64,000 bases of DNA, taken from NCBI RefSeq assembly GCF_001581925.1, contig NZ_LQZA01000003.1, forward strand, positions 124,001 through 188,000, given 5' to 3'. Below are positions 40,115-47,995 of this stretch, piece after piece (the first letter of the stretch is position 1; the number at the start of each line of letters is the position of its first letter). Source of the stretch: Ferrovum sp. PN-J185 (GTDB taxonomy: Bacteria; Pseudomonadota; Gammaproteobacteria; Burkholderiales; Ferrovaceae). The position numbers and the translations under genes were made by a program. Below the pieces are notes generated by a model. That model did no database searches. It was given only the letters and a program-made list of their open reading frames with translations, and had not been told where the DNA came from.

Positions 40115-41074
40115 ATGTTTAGTTTTTTTAAGAAATCACCTAAAGAAAATACTTCTCCAGCCCCCACTCAAGAAGGCTGGTTAACACGCCTTAAAAGTGG
40201 CTTAAAAAAAACCCGCGATAACCTCCACAACAAAGTTAGCGGACTCTTTACCGGTCGCTTAAATGATGAGTGGTTTAATGATTTAGAAGAAGCTCTGATT
40301 CTTGCTGATGTAGGCGTTAAAACAGCACAACTACTGATTAAAAACCTCAAAATTAAAGCCAAGGAGGAACGGGTAGAAGAGGCTGCTGCATTAAAGCCGT
40401 TACTGCGTTCTATGCTAATTGATTTACTCTCACCATTAGAACGCACTTTTGACCCAGATCGAGCTAAACCTTTTGTTTTGGTTTTTGCCGGCGTTAATGG
40501 TGCCGGAAAAACCACCTCGATCGGAAAACTCGCACAACATCTTAAAAATCACAATTACAGCGTATTATTAGCAGCAGGGGATACTTTTAGAGCCGCAGCA
40601 GTTGCTCAACTAGTTGCTTGGGGTGAGAGAAACCAGGTGGATGTCATTACACAAGAGAAAGGAGATTCTGCCGCCGTGATCTTTGATGCCATTCAAGCTG
40701 CTAAAGCAAGACAAATAGATGTGGTATTGGCTGATACTGCGGGTCGTCTACCTACGCAGTTACATCTCATGGAAGAAATTAAAAAAGTAAAACGTGTGAT
40801 AGCAAAGGCTGATCCTAGTGCACCACATGAAGTGATTCTAGTCCTTGATGCTAATACCGGTCAGAATGCCATTACCCAAGTCAAAGCCTTCGATGATGCG
40901 CTACAGTTAACTGGTTTGATTATTACTAAATTAGATGGCACGGCACGTGGCGGAGTGGTGGCGGCGATTGCTGGAGAATGTCCAAAACCTATATTATTTA
41001 TTGGCGTAGGGGAACAGCTAGACGACATGCAACCCTTTTCTGCCAACTCATTTGTGGATGCGCTACTAGAATGA
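40115..41074 (+). CDS. ftsY: Signal recognition particle receptor FtsY
   Basis: A 319-residue SRP GTPase receptor. The acidic A domain of E. coli FtsY is nearly absent; about 40 residues precede the N domain. The G domain has GVNGAGKTTSIGKLA (G1), DTFRAAAVAQL (G2), DTAGRLPTQ (G3), TKLDGTARGG (G4) and the GVGEQLDDMQPF closing motif. Works with Ffh, encoded at 53.6 kb. It overlaps ftsE by four bases. Confidence 0.96.
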   Translation: MFSFFKKSPKENTSPAPTQEGWLTRLKSGLKKTRDNLHNKVSGLFTGRLNDEWFNDLEEALILADVGVKTAQLLIKNLKIKAKEERVEEAAALKPLLRSMLIDLLSPLERTFDPDRAKPFVLVFAGVNGAGKTTSIGKLAQHLKNHNYSVLLAAGDTFRAAAVAQLVAWGERNQVDVITQEKGDSAAVIFDAIQAAKARQIDVVLADTAGRLPTQLHLMEEIKKVKRVIAKADPSAPHEVILVLDANTGQNAITQVKAFDDALQLTGLIITKLDGTARGGVVAAIAGECPKPILFIGVGEQLDDMQPFSANSFVDALLE

Positions 41075-41760
41075 TTCGATTTGAACAAGTTAGTTTTACC
41101 TATCCCTCCGGATATGAAGCGTTAAAAGAATTAAGTTGCGATATTGCCGCAGGTGAGCGTGTTAAGCTAATTGGTAAAACAGGATCTGGAAAGACCACAT
41201 TTATTATGCTCATCTTGGGCATGATGTCGGTCACGAAAGGACGCATCACTGTACTCGACCAAGCTATCAACCGAATGAATCAATCACAATTAGCGCGTCT
41301 TAGACGTAAGATCGGATTAGCAGCGCGCTGGTTACCATTAATTAGTCATCTCAGTGCATTAGAAAATATTATTCAACCACTGTTAATATTGGGGATCTCA
41401 CGGTCAACCGCAGAAAAAAAAGGGCGGCAAATTTTATCTGACCTAGAATTAGGTCACCGCTATCGTGATATGGTGTCTACGTTTTCGGATACTGAGTACA
41501 GTAAATTGCTCATTGCCCGAGCACTCATTCATGAGCCTTCTTTATTGGTTATTGATGACGCTCTTGACTATCTTGATAGTGATTCAACTAAATTGATAGA
41601 TACACTCATTCACGATCGCCATCAACAAGGCTTAACTGTTGTTGAGTGTGGTAAGTATTTCACACCTAGTTCATCGCATCCTCATACGAGAACCATTGAA
41701 CTGATGGATTCTCATTTGACGGATGATACGGAACATTTACTTTTTGATATTGCACCATGA
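41071..41760 (+). CDS. ftsE: Cell-division ABC ATPase FtsE, with degenerate catalytic motifs
   Basis: A 229-residue FtsE-like ATPase starting MIRFEQVSFTYPSG at ATG 41071, overlapping the ftsY stop (ATGA). Walker A GKTGSGKTT (35-43) is intact. Other motifs are not: the Q-loop Gln is Arg86, the LSGGEQQ signature reads FSDTEYS (138-144), the Walker B Glu is Asp163 (IDDALDYLD), and the H-loop His is replaced (VECGKY, Lys195). ATP binding may remain, but hydrolysis should be impaired. Size, start and order ftsY-ftsE-ftsX leave little doubt about orthology. No frameshift or stop is present. Confidence 0.88.
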   Translation: MIRFEQVSFTYPSGYEALKELSCDIAAGERVKLIGKTGSGKTTFIMLILGMMSVTKGRITVLDQAINRMNQSQLARLRRKIGLAARWLPLISHLSALENIIQPLLILGISRSTAEKKGRQILSDLELGHRYRDMVSTFSDTEYSKLLIARALIHEPSLLVIDDALDYLDSDSTKLIDTLIHDRHQQGLTVVECGKYFTPSSSHPHTRTIELMDSHLTDDTEHLLFDIAP

Positions 41761-42662
41761 TACTTTCTCATACATCCTCATTAATCCAGTTTAACCATCT
41801 CATTAAAAAAACTCGTTTTAATGTGGTTTTTTTAATGCTATCCATGGCGTTATGTTTTTCTTTTATATTAACTGCATTAACTCTATCTCGTTACTATGAC
41901 AACCATACAAAAGAAGTATTAGCCAATATTCATACGGTTATTTTTGTTAATACCTCAACCACACAAAAAGAACTACAAGTACTTCAAGCTTCAATCAACC
42001 AATCACCTGGAGTACTAAAGACTGAGCTGATTACCAAAGAGAGTGGTTTAGCTCAATTAAAACAAGACAATAATTTCACAGACATTCTCTCTCATATTCA
42101 TACTAATCCTTTACCTGATGCATTGATAGTGACAATTAAAGCTTCATCTGTACAAGACTTAGATCGATTATTGAAAAGTTGGCAAAGTAATCCCACTATT
42201 CATAAAGTGAATATTGATTTACCTTGGGTTGAGAGAACCATTCAGACGAGAGACTTTATTCATCATTTACTGATACTTTTCACTACTGTCATGACAGTAT
42301 TGTTTATCACACTATCTATCAGTTCAATCCGACATTATTACTTACACTCTAATGAAGAACGTTACGTAGCAACGTGCCTAGGAACAACTCGTATTCAATT
42401 GATATTCCCAATGATAGAGATCATTTTATTAGAATCAGCCATTGTTATTTGTCTAGGTACGTTAGCCAGCTGGATAATTTTAAAGACTTTAGATCAAGGA
42501 CTTCATAACGTTTTTTATAATCATCTTTTATCTAATCAAACGCTTTTTAGTGGCAGTATTGTTTTATACACCGGTCTTGTATTATTCATTGTAAATAGTG
42601 TACTAACTTTTATAATTGGTTATACCACACGTATTAACACCCACTCGATGAGATATCGTTAA
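41757..42662 (+). CDS. ftsX: Cell-division protein FtsX
   Basis: A 301-residue inner-membrane protein with the FtsX layout: one membrane helix at about 24-46, a periplasmic domain to about 165, then three helices (about 170-195, 220-245, 268-292). The loop after helix 2 with EERYVATCLGTTRIQL corresponds to the FtsX EExxxxxLGA region that contacts FtsE. It overlaps ftsE by four bases and its 3' end overlaps convergent cfa by 29 bases. Sequence is diverged, in step with its unusual FtsE partner. Confidence 0.87.
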   Translation: MILSHTSSLIQFNHLIKKTRFNVVFLMLSMALCFSFILTALTLSRYYDNHTKEVLANIHTVIFVNTSTTQKELQVLQASINQSPGVLKTELITKESGLAQLKQDNNFTDILSHIHTNPLPDALIVTIKASSVQDLDRLLKSWQSNPTIHKVNIDLPWVERTIQTRDFIHHLLILFTTVMTVLFITLSISSIRHYYLHSNEERYVATCLGTTRIQLIFPMIEIILLESAIVICLGTLASWIILKTLDQGLHNVFYNHLLSNQTLFSGSIVLYTGLVLFIVNSVLTFIIGYTTRINTHSMRYR

Positions 42663-43923
42663 ATGATTTTCGCCACTCAGGTTTAACCAGTTTCATGTGA
42701 ACGACATCGATATCACGTTCCATGAATCCAGCTTCACAATAGTTTAAATAGAATTGCCATTTTCGAATAAAGTGCTGATCAAAACCCAGTTGTTGTACCC
42801 GGTCTAGCTGACTTAAAAATCTATCAGCCCAACTATTTAACGTTTTTGCGTAATGACGACCAAAGGTACTTAAATCGCTCAGGAGAAAATCAGTATGCGT
42901 TATAGCTACTCTCAGCATTTCACTAATACTTGGTAGAAAGCCACCTGGGAAAATATATTTCTGAATAAAATCAACTTCATCTAATGCTTGTTGGTAACGT
43001 CTATCGTTAATGGTAATTGCTTGTAACAACATAATACCGTTGGGTTTCAATAAATGTGAGCATTGCTCAAAGTAAACAGGTAAAAACTCAGCACCAACCG
43101 CTTCGATCATTTCTATTGAAACAAGCTTGGTATAAACCCCCTCAAGATCACGGTAGTCTTTTAATTGAACTTCAACTAAATGGGCCACCCCCCACTCTTC
43201 TATACGCTTTAATACAAACTGATATTGCTCTTGTGAAATAGTTACCGTGGTGACCCGACAACCATAATGTTTGGCTGCATAACAAGCGAAACCTCCCCAA
43301 CCACTGCCAATTTCTAACACGTGATCATATTGATTGAGTTCTAATTGTTCTGCCAATATACGGCACTTGTTCCATGATGCTTGTTCAAGTGTATTGTCCT
43401 CTTCTTCAAAATAAGCACTTGAGTAAAACATAGAAGGATCAAGCCATAACTTATAAAACTCATTACCTAAATCATAGTGCTCGGCGATATTTTTGCGACT
43501 CCCAAGCTTACTATTACGTCTTAAATAGTGCTGTAAACTGCGAACAGGGTAGCTTAAGCGTGCCCACCCTTTTTCCATTTGATCTAGTACAACACGATTT
43601 TTTAAAATAACTCGTAACAATCCCGTCAAGTCATGACAATCCCAATAGCCTGCCATAAAAGCTTCACCTGCGCCGACGCTTCCACCCATCAATACCGCCT
43701 GCCAAAATCGAACATCGTGTACCTGCACGATGTATTCATGATCGCTCCCTTCACGACCAAAACTCCATTCCTGTTGCCCTTCATCGATTAATGTTATGCG
43801 TCCAAAAACCAATGAAGACAGTAATTTAATCACTGTTTTTTTTGCAAATCGATCAAGCCATGACATCTTTTTTCGGTTTGATACATTTGGAAATAGTGAG
43901 GGGATTCGCTCAGTAGTAGACAT
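42634..43923 (-). CDS. cfa: Cyclopropane-fatty-acyl-phospholipid synthase family methyltransferase
   Basis: A 429-residue SAM-dependent lipid methyltransferase. An N-terminal lipid-binding region (about 1-130) precedes AEHYDLGNEFYKLWLDPSMFYSSAYF, the SAM motif VLEIGSGWGGFACYAA, SIEMIEAVG and QKYIFPGGFLPS. These match Cfa and related fatty-acid methyltransferases. Last gene of a five-gene operon headed by a TetR regulator. Because it is paired with a FAD oxidoreductase and DUF1365, it may make an unusual methylated lipid rather than plain cyclopropane. Confidence 0.92.
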   Translation of the reverse strand: MSTTERIPSLFPNVSNRKKMSWLDRFAKKTVIKLLSSLVFGRITLIDEGQQEWSFGREGSDHEYIVQVHDVRFWQAVLMGGSVGAGEAFMAGYWDCHDLTGLLRVILKNRVVLDQMEKGWARLSYPVRSLQHYLRRNSKLGSRKNIAEHYDLGNEFYKLWLDPSMFYSSAYFEEEDNTLEQASWNKCRILAEQLELNQYDHVLEIGSGWGGFACYAAKHYGCRVTTVTISQEQYQFVLKRIEEWGVAHLVEVQLKDYRDLEGVYTKLVSIEMIEAVGAEFLPVYFEQCSHLLKPNGIMLLQAITINDRRYQQALDEVDFIQKYIFPGGFLPSISEMLRVAITHTDFLLSDLSTFGRHYAKTLNSWADRFLSQLDRVQQLGFDQHFIRKWQFYLNYCEAGFMERDIDVVHMKLVKPEWRKSFNDISSSGC

Positions 43924-43944
43924 AATGAATAAACTCGATCAATT

Positions 43945-44685
43945 TCAAGGATGTGAGTAAAAAGGAGTTCTCTTAAGCCATAATTTGACTGCTTGCCAAT
44001 AAATAGCAAACACCACTTTCCATGACATAAGCGGAAATTGTAGTAAGGTACGAATAAGGTGTTGCTGAGTAAAAGATTGCCTCTTCAAAACGAGAGTCGC
44101 ATCAAATACTTTGTCTTTTTGCCAATTCTCCATATGGACAAAGAGTGATTCCTGTGGTGCTGACACACGAAACAAATAGTTCATATCCATCGGCAAAAAA
44201 GGCGATACATGAAATTCTTTTTCATGTTTAAGAATATATTTTTGACGTACTCTCTCTTCTTCGTGGATTGGAAGCATGTAGATATGTTTTTCTAACCATG
44301 GCGTATTACTCACTTCAGCAACAATTGCACATAGTTGATTATTCGTTTTGCTATATGCGTAGTATAAGCTCACAGGATTAAACCCTAAGCCCAAATAGCG
44401 CGGGTGTGTCAGTTGCCTAATTGATCCAATATTTGTCATTCCAGTACGTTCAAAAATAACTCTTTTCACTTCTTCATAGAGAGACTTACTAGGGTCTCCT
44501 AGATAATCTTGCCGTCGCCACTGCAGCCAATTGAAACGATGTGTCGATAAACACCAATGCTGAGAGACCAACTCGTCAATTTCTTGCAGATCAAAGTACA
44601 TCATTGATACTTGATAGTTAAATTGATGTACCACAGGAGAGTAACGTCGATGTCTTACCCATCCTGTATAAATGGCACTATGCAT
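43945..44685 (-). CDS. DUF1365 family protein
   Basis: A 246-residue DUF1365 protein starting MHSAIYTGWVRHRRY as in the family (ATG 44685; a GTG two codons earlier also fits). Conserved stretches include YLGLGFNPVSLYYAY, AEVSNTPW and HVSPFLPMDMNY. Function unknown; almost always found beside a FAD-dependent amine-oxidase-like gene and a Cfa-type gene, so a role in fatty-acyl modification is inferred. Overlaps the upstream oxidoreductase gene by eight bases. Confidence 0.86.
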   Translation of the reverse strand: MHSAIYTGWVRHRRYSPVVHQFNYQVSMMYFDLQEIDELVSQHWCLSTHRFNWLQWRRQDYLGDPSKSLYEEVKRVIFERTGMTNIGSIRQLTHPRYLGLGFNPVSLYYAYSKTNNQLCAIVAEVSNTPWLEKHIYMLPIHEEERVRQKYILKHEKEFHVSPFLPMDMNYLFRVSAPQESLFVHMENWQKDKVFDATLVLKRQSFTQQHLIRTLLQFPLMSWKVVFAIYWQAVKLWLKRTPFYSHP

Positions 44686-45934
44686 GATCACGTGCCACTA
44701 ACGATTTAACTGCCTCAATCGCACTCACCACACCATCTTCATGAAACCCATTAGCCCACCAAGCACCACAATAGTAGGTGTTGTTCTGTGCGTTGATCTT
44801 ATGATGTTGTTGCTTAGCCCACTCACCTTGCACAGTAAACAATGGATGTTCGTAATGTACCCTTTTGATGATTTTCTGGGGATCAATTAAATGAGTGGCA
44901 TTGAGCGTGACGCATAACTCACGATCAACAGCTAAGTTTTGCAATCTATTCATGTGATAAGTCAGCACTGCCTGGTGTTGGTTAGCGTGATCAATACGAT
45001 AATTCCATGAAGCCCAAGTACGTTTATGACTTGGCAACAGCGACTCATCATAATGCAGAACAGCTTCATTGGCTTGATAAGGAATAGCTGACAAAACGCT
45101 TTGCTCCCATTCACTTGGTTGAGCGAGTAAAGAGAGTGCTTGCTGACTATGACAAGCTAATACCACTTTATCAAACTGCTCGGCACCCTCTTTTGTGTAA
45201 ATAGTTACTTTATCGTGTTGACGATCGATCCTCATCACCGGTGTCTTTAAACGAATAGCGTTATTAAAGGGGGCGGTAATTTTTTTTACGTAAGCAAAAG
45301 ATCCGCCCTGAATCACTTTCCATTGAGGTTGATCATTGACAGTTAATAAGCCGTGATTAGCAAAAAAACGCATAAAGAAACGAGCTGGAAAGCTGTACAT
45401 ATCCTTGATTGATGTGGACCAAATAGCTGATCCCATCGGTAAAATATAGTACTCTCTAAACCAATCGCTATAGTTAAATTTTGCCAAATACTCACCCAAG
45501 GTGAGCTCTTCAGTACTACTGTTAAGCCATACGAGAGCCTGTTGATTAAAGCGTAGTATTTCCCTTAACATGCGCCAGAATTGTAAATTAACTATATTTT
45601 TTCTTTGACTAAATAGCGTATTAAGATTTGTTCCTGCATACTCAAAGTTATCTTGTGGGCTCATCACAGAAAAACTCATGACGCTGTTTTCTGTGGGCAC
45701 CTTAAGCTCTTCAAGTAATTTAACAAAATGGGGATAATTTCTATCGTTGTGAACAATAAACCCTGTATCAACAAAACAATGCTGATCGTCTCGCTCTCCC
45801 CATTGCAGCTCATGAGTATGAACGTGGCCACCTATGTAATCTTCTTTTTCAAATAGAGTGAGCTCATGTTGCTTATACAAAAGATGAGCGGCCATAAGGC
45901 CTGATATACCTGTTCCTACCACAGCAATTTTCAT
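44678..45934 (-). CDS. FAD-dependent oxidoreductase (amine oxidase-like, COG2907)
   Basis: A 418-residue flavoprotein. The N-terminal dinucleotide-binding motif is VVGTGISGLMAAHLL followed by FEKEDYIGGHVHTHE; the FVDTGFIVHNDRNYPHF segment and the C-terminal FAD-contact region YYCGAWWANGFHEDGV match COG2907. The enzyme is distantly related to phytoene desaturase-type enzymes; in cfa-linked clusters it is thought to act on fatty acyl chains (inference from context). It shares its start with the lipocalin stop codon (1-base overlap). Confidence 0.86.
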   Translation of the reverse strand: MKIAVVGTGISGLMAAHLLYKQHELTLFEKEDYIGGHVHTHELQWGERDDQHCFVDTGFIVHNDRNYPHFVKLLEELKVPTENSVMSFSVMSPQDNFEYAGTNLNTLFSQRKNIVNLQFWRMLREILRFNQQALVWLNSSTEELTLGEYLAKFNYSDWFREYYILPMGSAIWSTSIKDMYSFPARFFMRFFANHGLLTVNDQPQWKVIQGGSFAYVKKITAPFNNAIRLKTPVMRIDRQHDKVTIYTKEGAEQFDKVVLACHSQQALSLLAQPSEWEQSVLSAIPYQANEAVLHYDESLLPSHKRTWASWNYRIDHANQHQAVLTYHMNRLQNLAVDRELCVTLNATHLIDPQKIIKRVHYEHPLFTVQGEWAKQQHHKINAQNNTYYCGAWWANGFHEDGVVSAIEAVKSLVARDHA

Positions 45935-46464
45935 TATTTCGTCCAGACCTGTGGCACCATCTCAAGCTTATCTGTGTTGTATCCCCATTGTTGTATGAGA
46001 TGTTTCATTTCTTGATAAGTAGAATCTGAGATGTGAGGGGTTCTTGCCATAACCCATACATAATCTCGCTTTTCTCGTCCAACAATAACTAAAGAGTAAT
46101 CCGGGGCCAAATAAACTATTCGATAATCGGCCTTAATAGGCCAAATAAACTGCATATCCCATTTTGCATGACTGGCGTCTTTGATGAATGCTTTTCCTGT
46201 CATTGTCTTTTGTGGTCCTTGCGGGCCATCAACATGGTATGTAAACACTGTGCCAACGGTACCATCTTGATTGAGGTGATAGGTTTCAACTGCATTACTA
46301 ATGTCTTTTTCAAGAAATGTAGGGATACTTGCAATAACGTACCAGCTACCCATGAATTTATTTAAATCAACCTGATCTACAGTAGACATAGGCGGGTGGA
46401 CTGTTTGCTGGCAACCTGCAAGCATTAATAAACCACTTAACCATAAGGTTAGTTTTGACGACAT
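45934..46464 (-). CDS. blc: Bacterial lipocalin (Blc-type lipoprotein)
   Basis: A 176-residue outer-membrane lipocalin with lipobox LAGC (Cys about 18) and the lipocalin signature FMGSWYVIASIP. ATG 46464 follows AAAGGG; a TTG seven codons upstream is unlikely. Lipocalins bind lysophospholipids or fatty acids, which fits an operon of lipid-modifying enzymes. Confidence 0.9.
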   Translation of the reverse strand: MSSKLTLWLSGLLMLAGCQQTVHPPMSTVDQVDLNKFMGSWYVIASIPTFLEKDISNAVETYHLNQDGTVGTVFTYHVDGPQGPQKTMTGKAFIKDASHAKWDMQFIWPIKADYRIVYLAPDYSLVIVGREKRDYVWVMARTPHISDSTYQEMKHLIQQWGYNTDKLEMVPQVWTK

Positions 46465-46487
46465 GATTTTCCCTTTAACGGGCAAGA

Positions 46488-47069
46488 TTAGACATCAAGT
46501 AATTTTAAAACTTGATTAACTACGCCTGATACTTTCGCTTGCCCTTGACTGGTTTCACTTAAAATACGAATTCCCCACATAGAGACCATTAAAGTAGTGG
46601 CCAGTTCCTTGGGAGACTGTGTTGGGGAGATTTCACCAAGAGCAATCGCTTCACTAATTGTTCTCTCAAAGAGACGTTCAACTTCACCAATGTACTTTTC
46701 AACTGCCCCCTTCACTTTAGCATCCAGTCTAGACAGTTCGATTAGTGAATTAACTAATAAACAACCATGAGGTGGAACCACACTTTGCATCTCTTCAACA
46801 AGATGCTCAAAATAACCCACCAAGGCTTTTTTGGGAGATTGTTGCGTCATGAATACTTCAGTATCGGCAATGAGTTGTCTACCGTAACTATCTATACACT
46901 CATAAAATAATTCATCTTTAGAATTGAATGTGGCGTATAAACTACCTGGTTGTAGTTTTGTGGCTTCGATAAGATCAGTCATACGAGTGGCATAAAAACC
47001 CAGGTCCCAAAACGTCTTTGCAGCCTTATTAACCACATCTTGGCGCTCAAATTGTGCGTGTCTACCCAT
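46488..47069 (-). CDS. TetR-family transcriptional regulator
   Basis: A 193-residue regulator. The N-terminal helix-turn-helix (about 10-55) is VVNKAAKTFWDLGFYATRMTDLIEATKLQPGSLYATF-like, followed by a TetR C-terminal domain. ATG 47069 is seven bases after TGGA; a GTG four codons earlier is less well placed. It heads the lipocalin-FAD-DUF1365-cfa operon and is divergent from a peroxiredoxin gene, so it likely represses its own operon and perhaps the peroxiredoxin. The inducer is unknown; Cys and lipid-peroxide sensing are open possibilities. Confidence 0.88.
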   Translation of the reverse strand: MGRHAQFERQDVVNKAAKTFWDLGFYATRMTDLIEATKLQPGSLYATFNSKDELFYECIDSYGRQLIADTEVFMTQQSPKKALVGYFEHLVEEMQSVVPPHGCLLVNSLIELSRLDAKVKGAVEKYIGEVERLFERTISEAIALGEISPTQSPKELATTLMVSMWGIRILSETSQGQAKVSGVVNQVLKLLDV

Positions 47070-47146
47070 TTTTTTATCCACTATTAAAAACAGAATGCAC
47101 AGTTTAATATTTTTTTATATTAATTAACATCCTTCTCTATTAAGAG

Positions 47147-47160
47147 AATGAATACTCATT
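47147..47160. promoter_or_regulatory. Candidate TetR operator
   Basis: AATGA-ATAC-TCATT is a 5-bp dyad with a 4-bp spacer in the TetR/peroxiredoxin intergenic region. Size suits a TetR dimer site, but the match is short and could be chance in AT-rich DNA. Confidence 0.25.
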
Positions 47161-47192
47161 GTTATCAACATTAACCCATTCTAATTAATAGG

Positions 47193-47221
47193 TTGAATTA
47201 ATAGTTAAACTCCTTTATATT
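47193..47221 (+). promoter_or_regulatory. Sigma-70-type promoter of the peroxiredoxin gene
   Basis: TTGAAT (47193-47198) and TATATT (47216-47221) are separated by exactly 17 bp. The predicted start point is about 47228, giving a leader of only about 25 nt. The -10 lies in the left arm of the 18-bp inverted repeat. Confidence 0.5.
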
Positions 47222-47248
47222 TGAATTTTAATTCAAATATAAAGGAGT
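47209..47248. promoter_or_regulatory. 18-bp perfect inverted repeat over the -10, start point and SD of the peroxiredoxin gene
   Basis: Left arm 47209-47226 and right arm 47231-47248 are perfectly complementary over 18 bp with loop TTTA. The right arm contains the whole SD (AAAGGAG, 47241-47247), five bases before the ATG. If the promoter at 47193-47221 is used, only the right arm is transcribed and the repeat is best read as a repressor operator. If transcription begins further upstream, it would form an SD-hiding AU-rich hairpin. Confidence 0.7.
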
Positions 47249-47252
47249 CACG

Positions 47253-47900
47253 ATGAGCACCTTAAAAGATGCCTTAAATGAGTATAAGAATGCGGTAAAA
47301 AGTAAAGTACCCGCTGATGTCTGGCAAAAAATGACTGAGGCCACGCAAGCTCTTCATCAAGCTGATCTAGCAAAAAACGCATTAAAAACCGGTGCCTCAT
47401 TTCCTGACTTCACCCTCAACAACCAACACGGTGTGACAAAGCGCTTTTATGACTATTTGCAATCTGGTCCAGTGATTTTAAATATCTACCGAGGTGGCTG
47501 GTGCCCATATTGCAACCTTGAAATGAAAGCTTTTCATGATATTTTGCCGGAAATTAAAGCTCGTGGCGCTCAACTTATTGGTATGTCTCCAGAGACCCCA
47601 GATCACGCCAAAGATACAGCAGCCAAAGCTGGAATTGACATCGACATTTTAAGCGATGTGGGTAATAGCGTGAGCCGCCAATTGGGGTTAGTATTTACAC
47701 TGGCAGAGAACTTGAAGCCCATATACCAACAATTTGGTATTGATATTCCTGCTTTTAATGGGGACGACTCTTTCAGCCTACCCCTACCGGCAACCTATCT
47801 TATTGATAAACAAGGTAAAATTTTATACCACTTTATTGATGTAGATTACACCTTACGACAAGAACCACAGGAACTATTACCTTTAATTCCTAGCCTTTAA
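47253..47900 (+). CDS. Peroxiredoxin-like (AhpC/TSA) protein
   Basis: A 215-residue thioredoxin-fold protein. The redox site is GGWCPYCNLE (about residue 85), with both Cys of a CxxC pair. The upstream helix region (about 1-50) is the extension seen in the peroxiredoxin-like family DUF899-free AhpC/TSA proteins. No signal peptide, so it is cytoplasmic. Expected to reduce hydroperoxides using thioredoxin or glutathione. Divergent from the TetR-lipid operon; a link to lipid peroxides is inferred. Likely tightly regulated by the repeat at its start. Confidence 0.85.
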   Translation: MSTLKDALNEYKNAVKSKVPADVWQKMTEATQALHQADLAKNALKTGASFPDFTLNNQHGVTKRFYDYLQSGPVILNIYRGGWCPYCNLEMKAFHDILPEIKARGAQLIGMSPETPDHAKDTAAKAGIDIDILSDVGNSVSRQLGLVFTLAENLKPIYQQFGIDIPAFNGDDSFSLPLPATYLIDKQGKILYHFIDVDYTLRQEPQELLPLIPSL

Positions 47901-47930
47901 GTTTCCTTATTATTGGAACCCTTCACCGAA

Positions 47931-47957
47931 TTAGCACTCTTATATTAAGAGTGCTAA
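47931..47957. promoter_or_regulatory. Perfect CIRCE element (HrcA operator) upstream of rpoH
   Basis: TTAGCACTC, nine bases, then GAGTGCTAA match the CIRCE consensus at all 18 positions. The right arm overlaps an extended -10 (TGCTAAAAT, 47952-47960), 36 nt before the rpoH ATG, so bound HrcA would block initiation. HrcA itself is not in the window. Confidence 0.9.
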
Positions 47958-47995
47958 AATAACTTAAATGGTTTAAATTTGTGGAGGGTTTTTTG

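Noticed and set aside
40068-40115. N-terminal extension of RsmD from TTG 40115
   Set aside because: It would abut the divergent ftsY start codon and adds 16 residues not typical of RsmD.
47209-47248. RNA thermometer hiding the peroxiredoxin SD
   Set aside because: Not ruled out, but the best promoter places the transcript start in the loop, so the left arm would not be in the RNA. A DNA operator is preferred.
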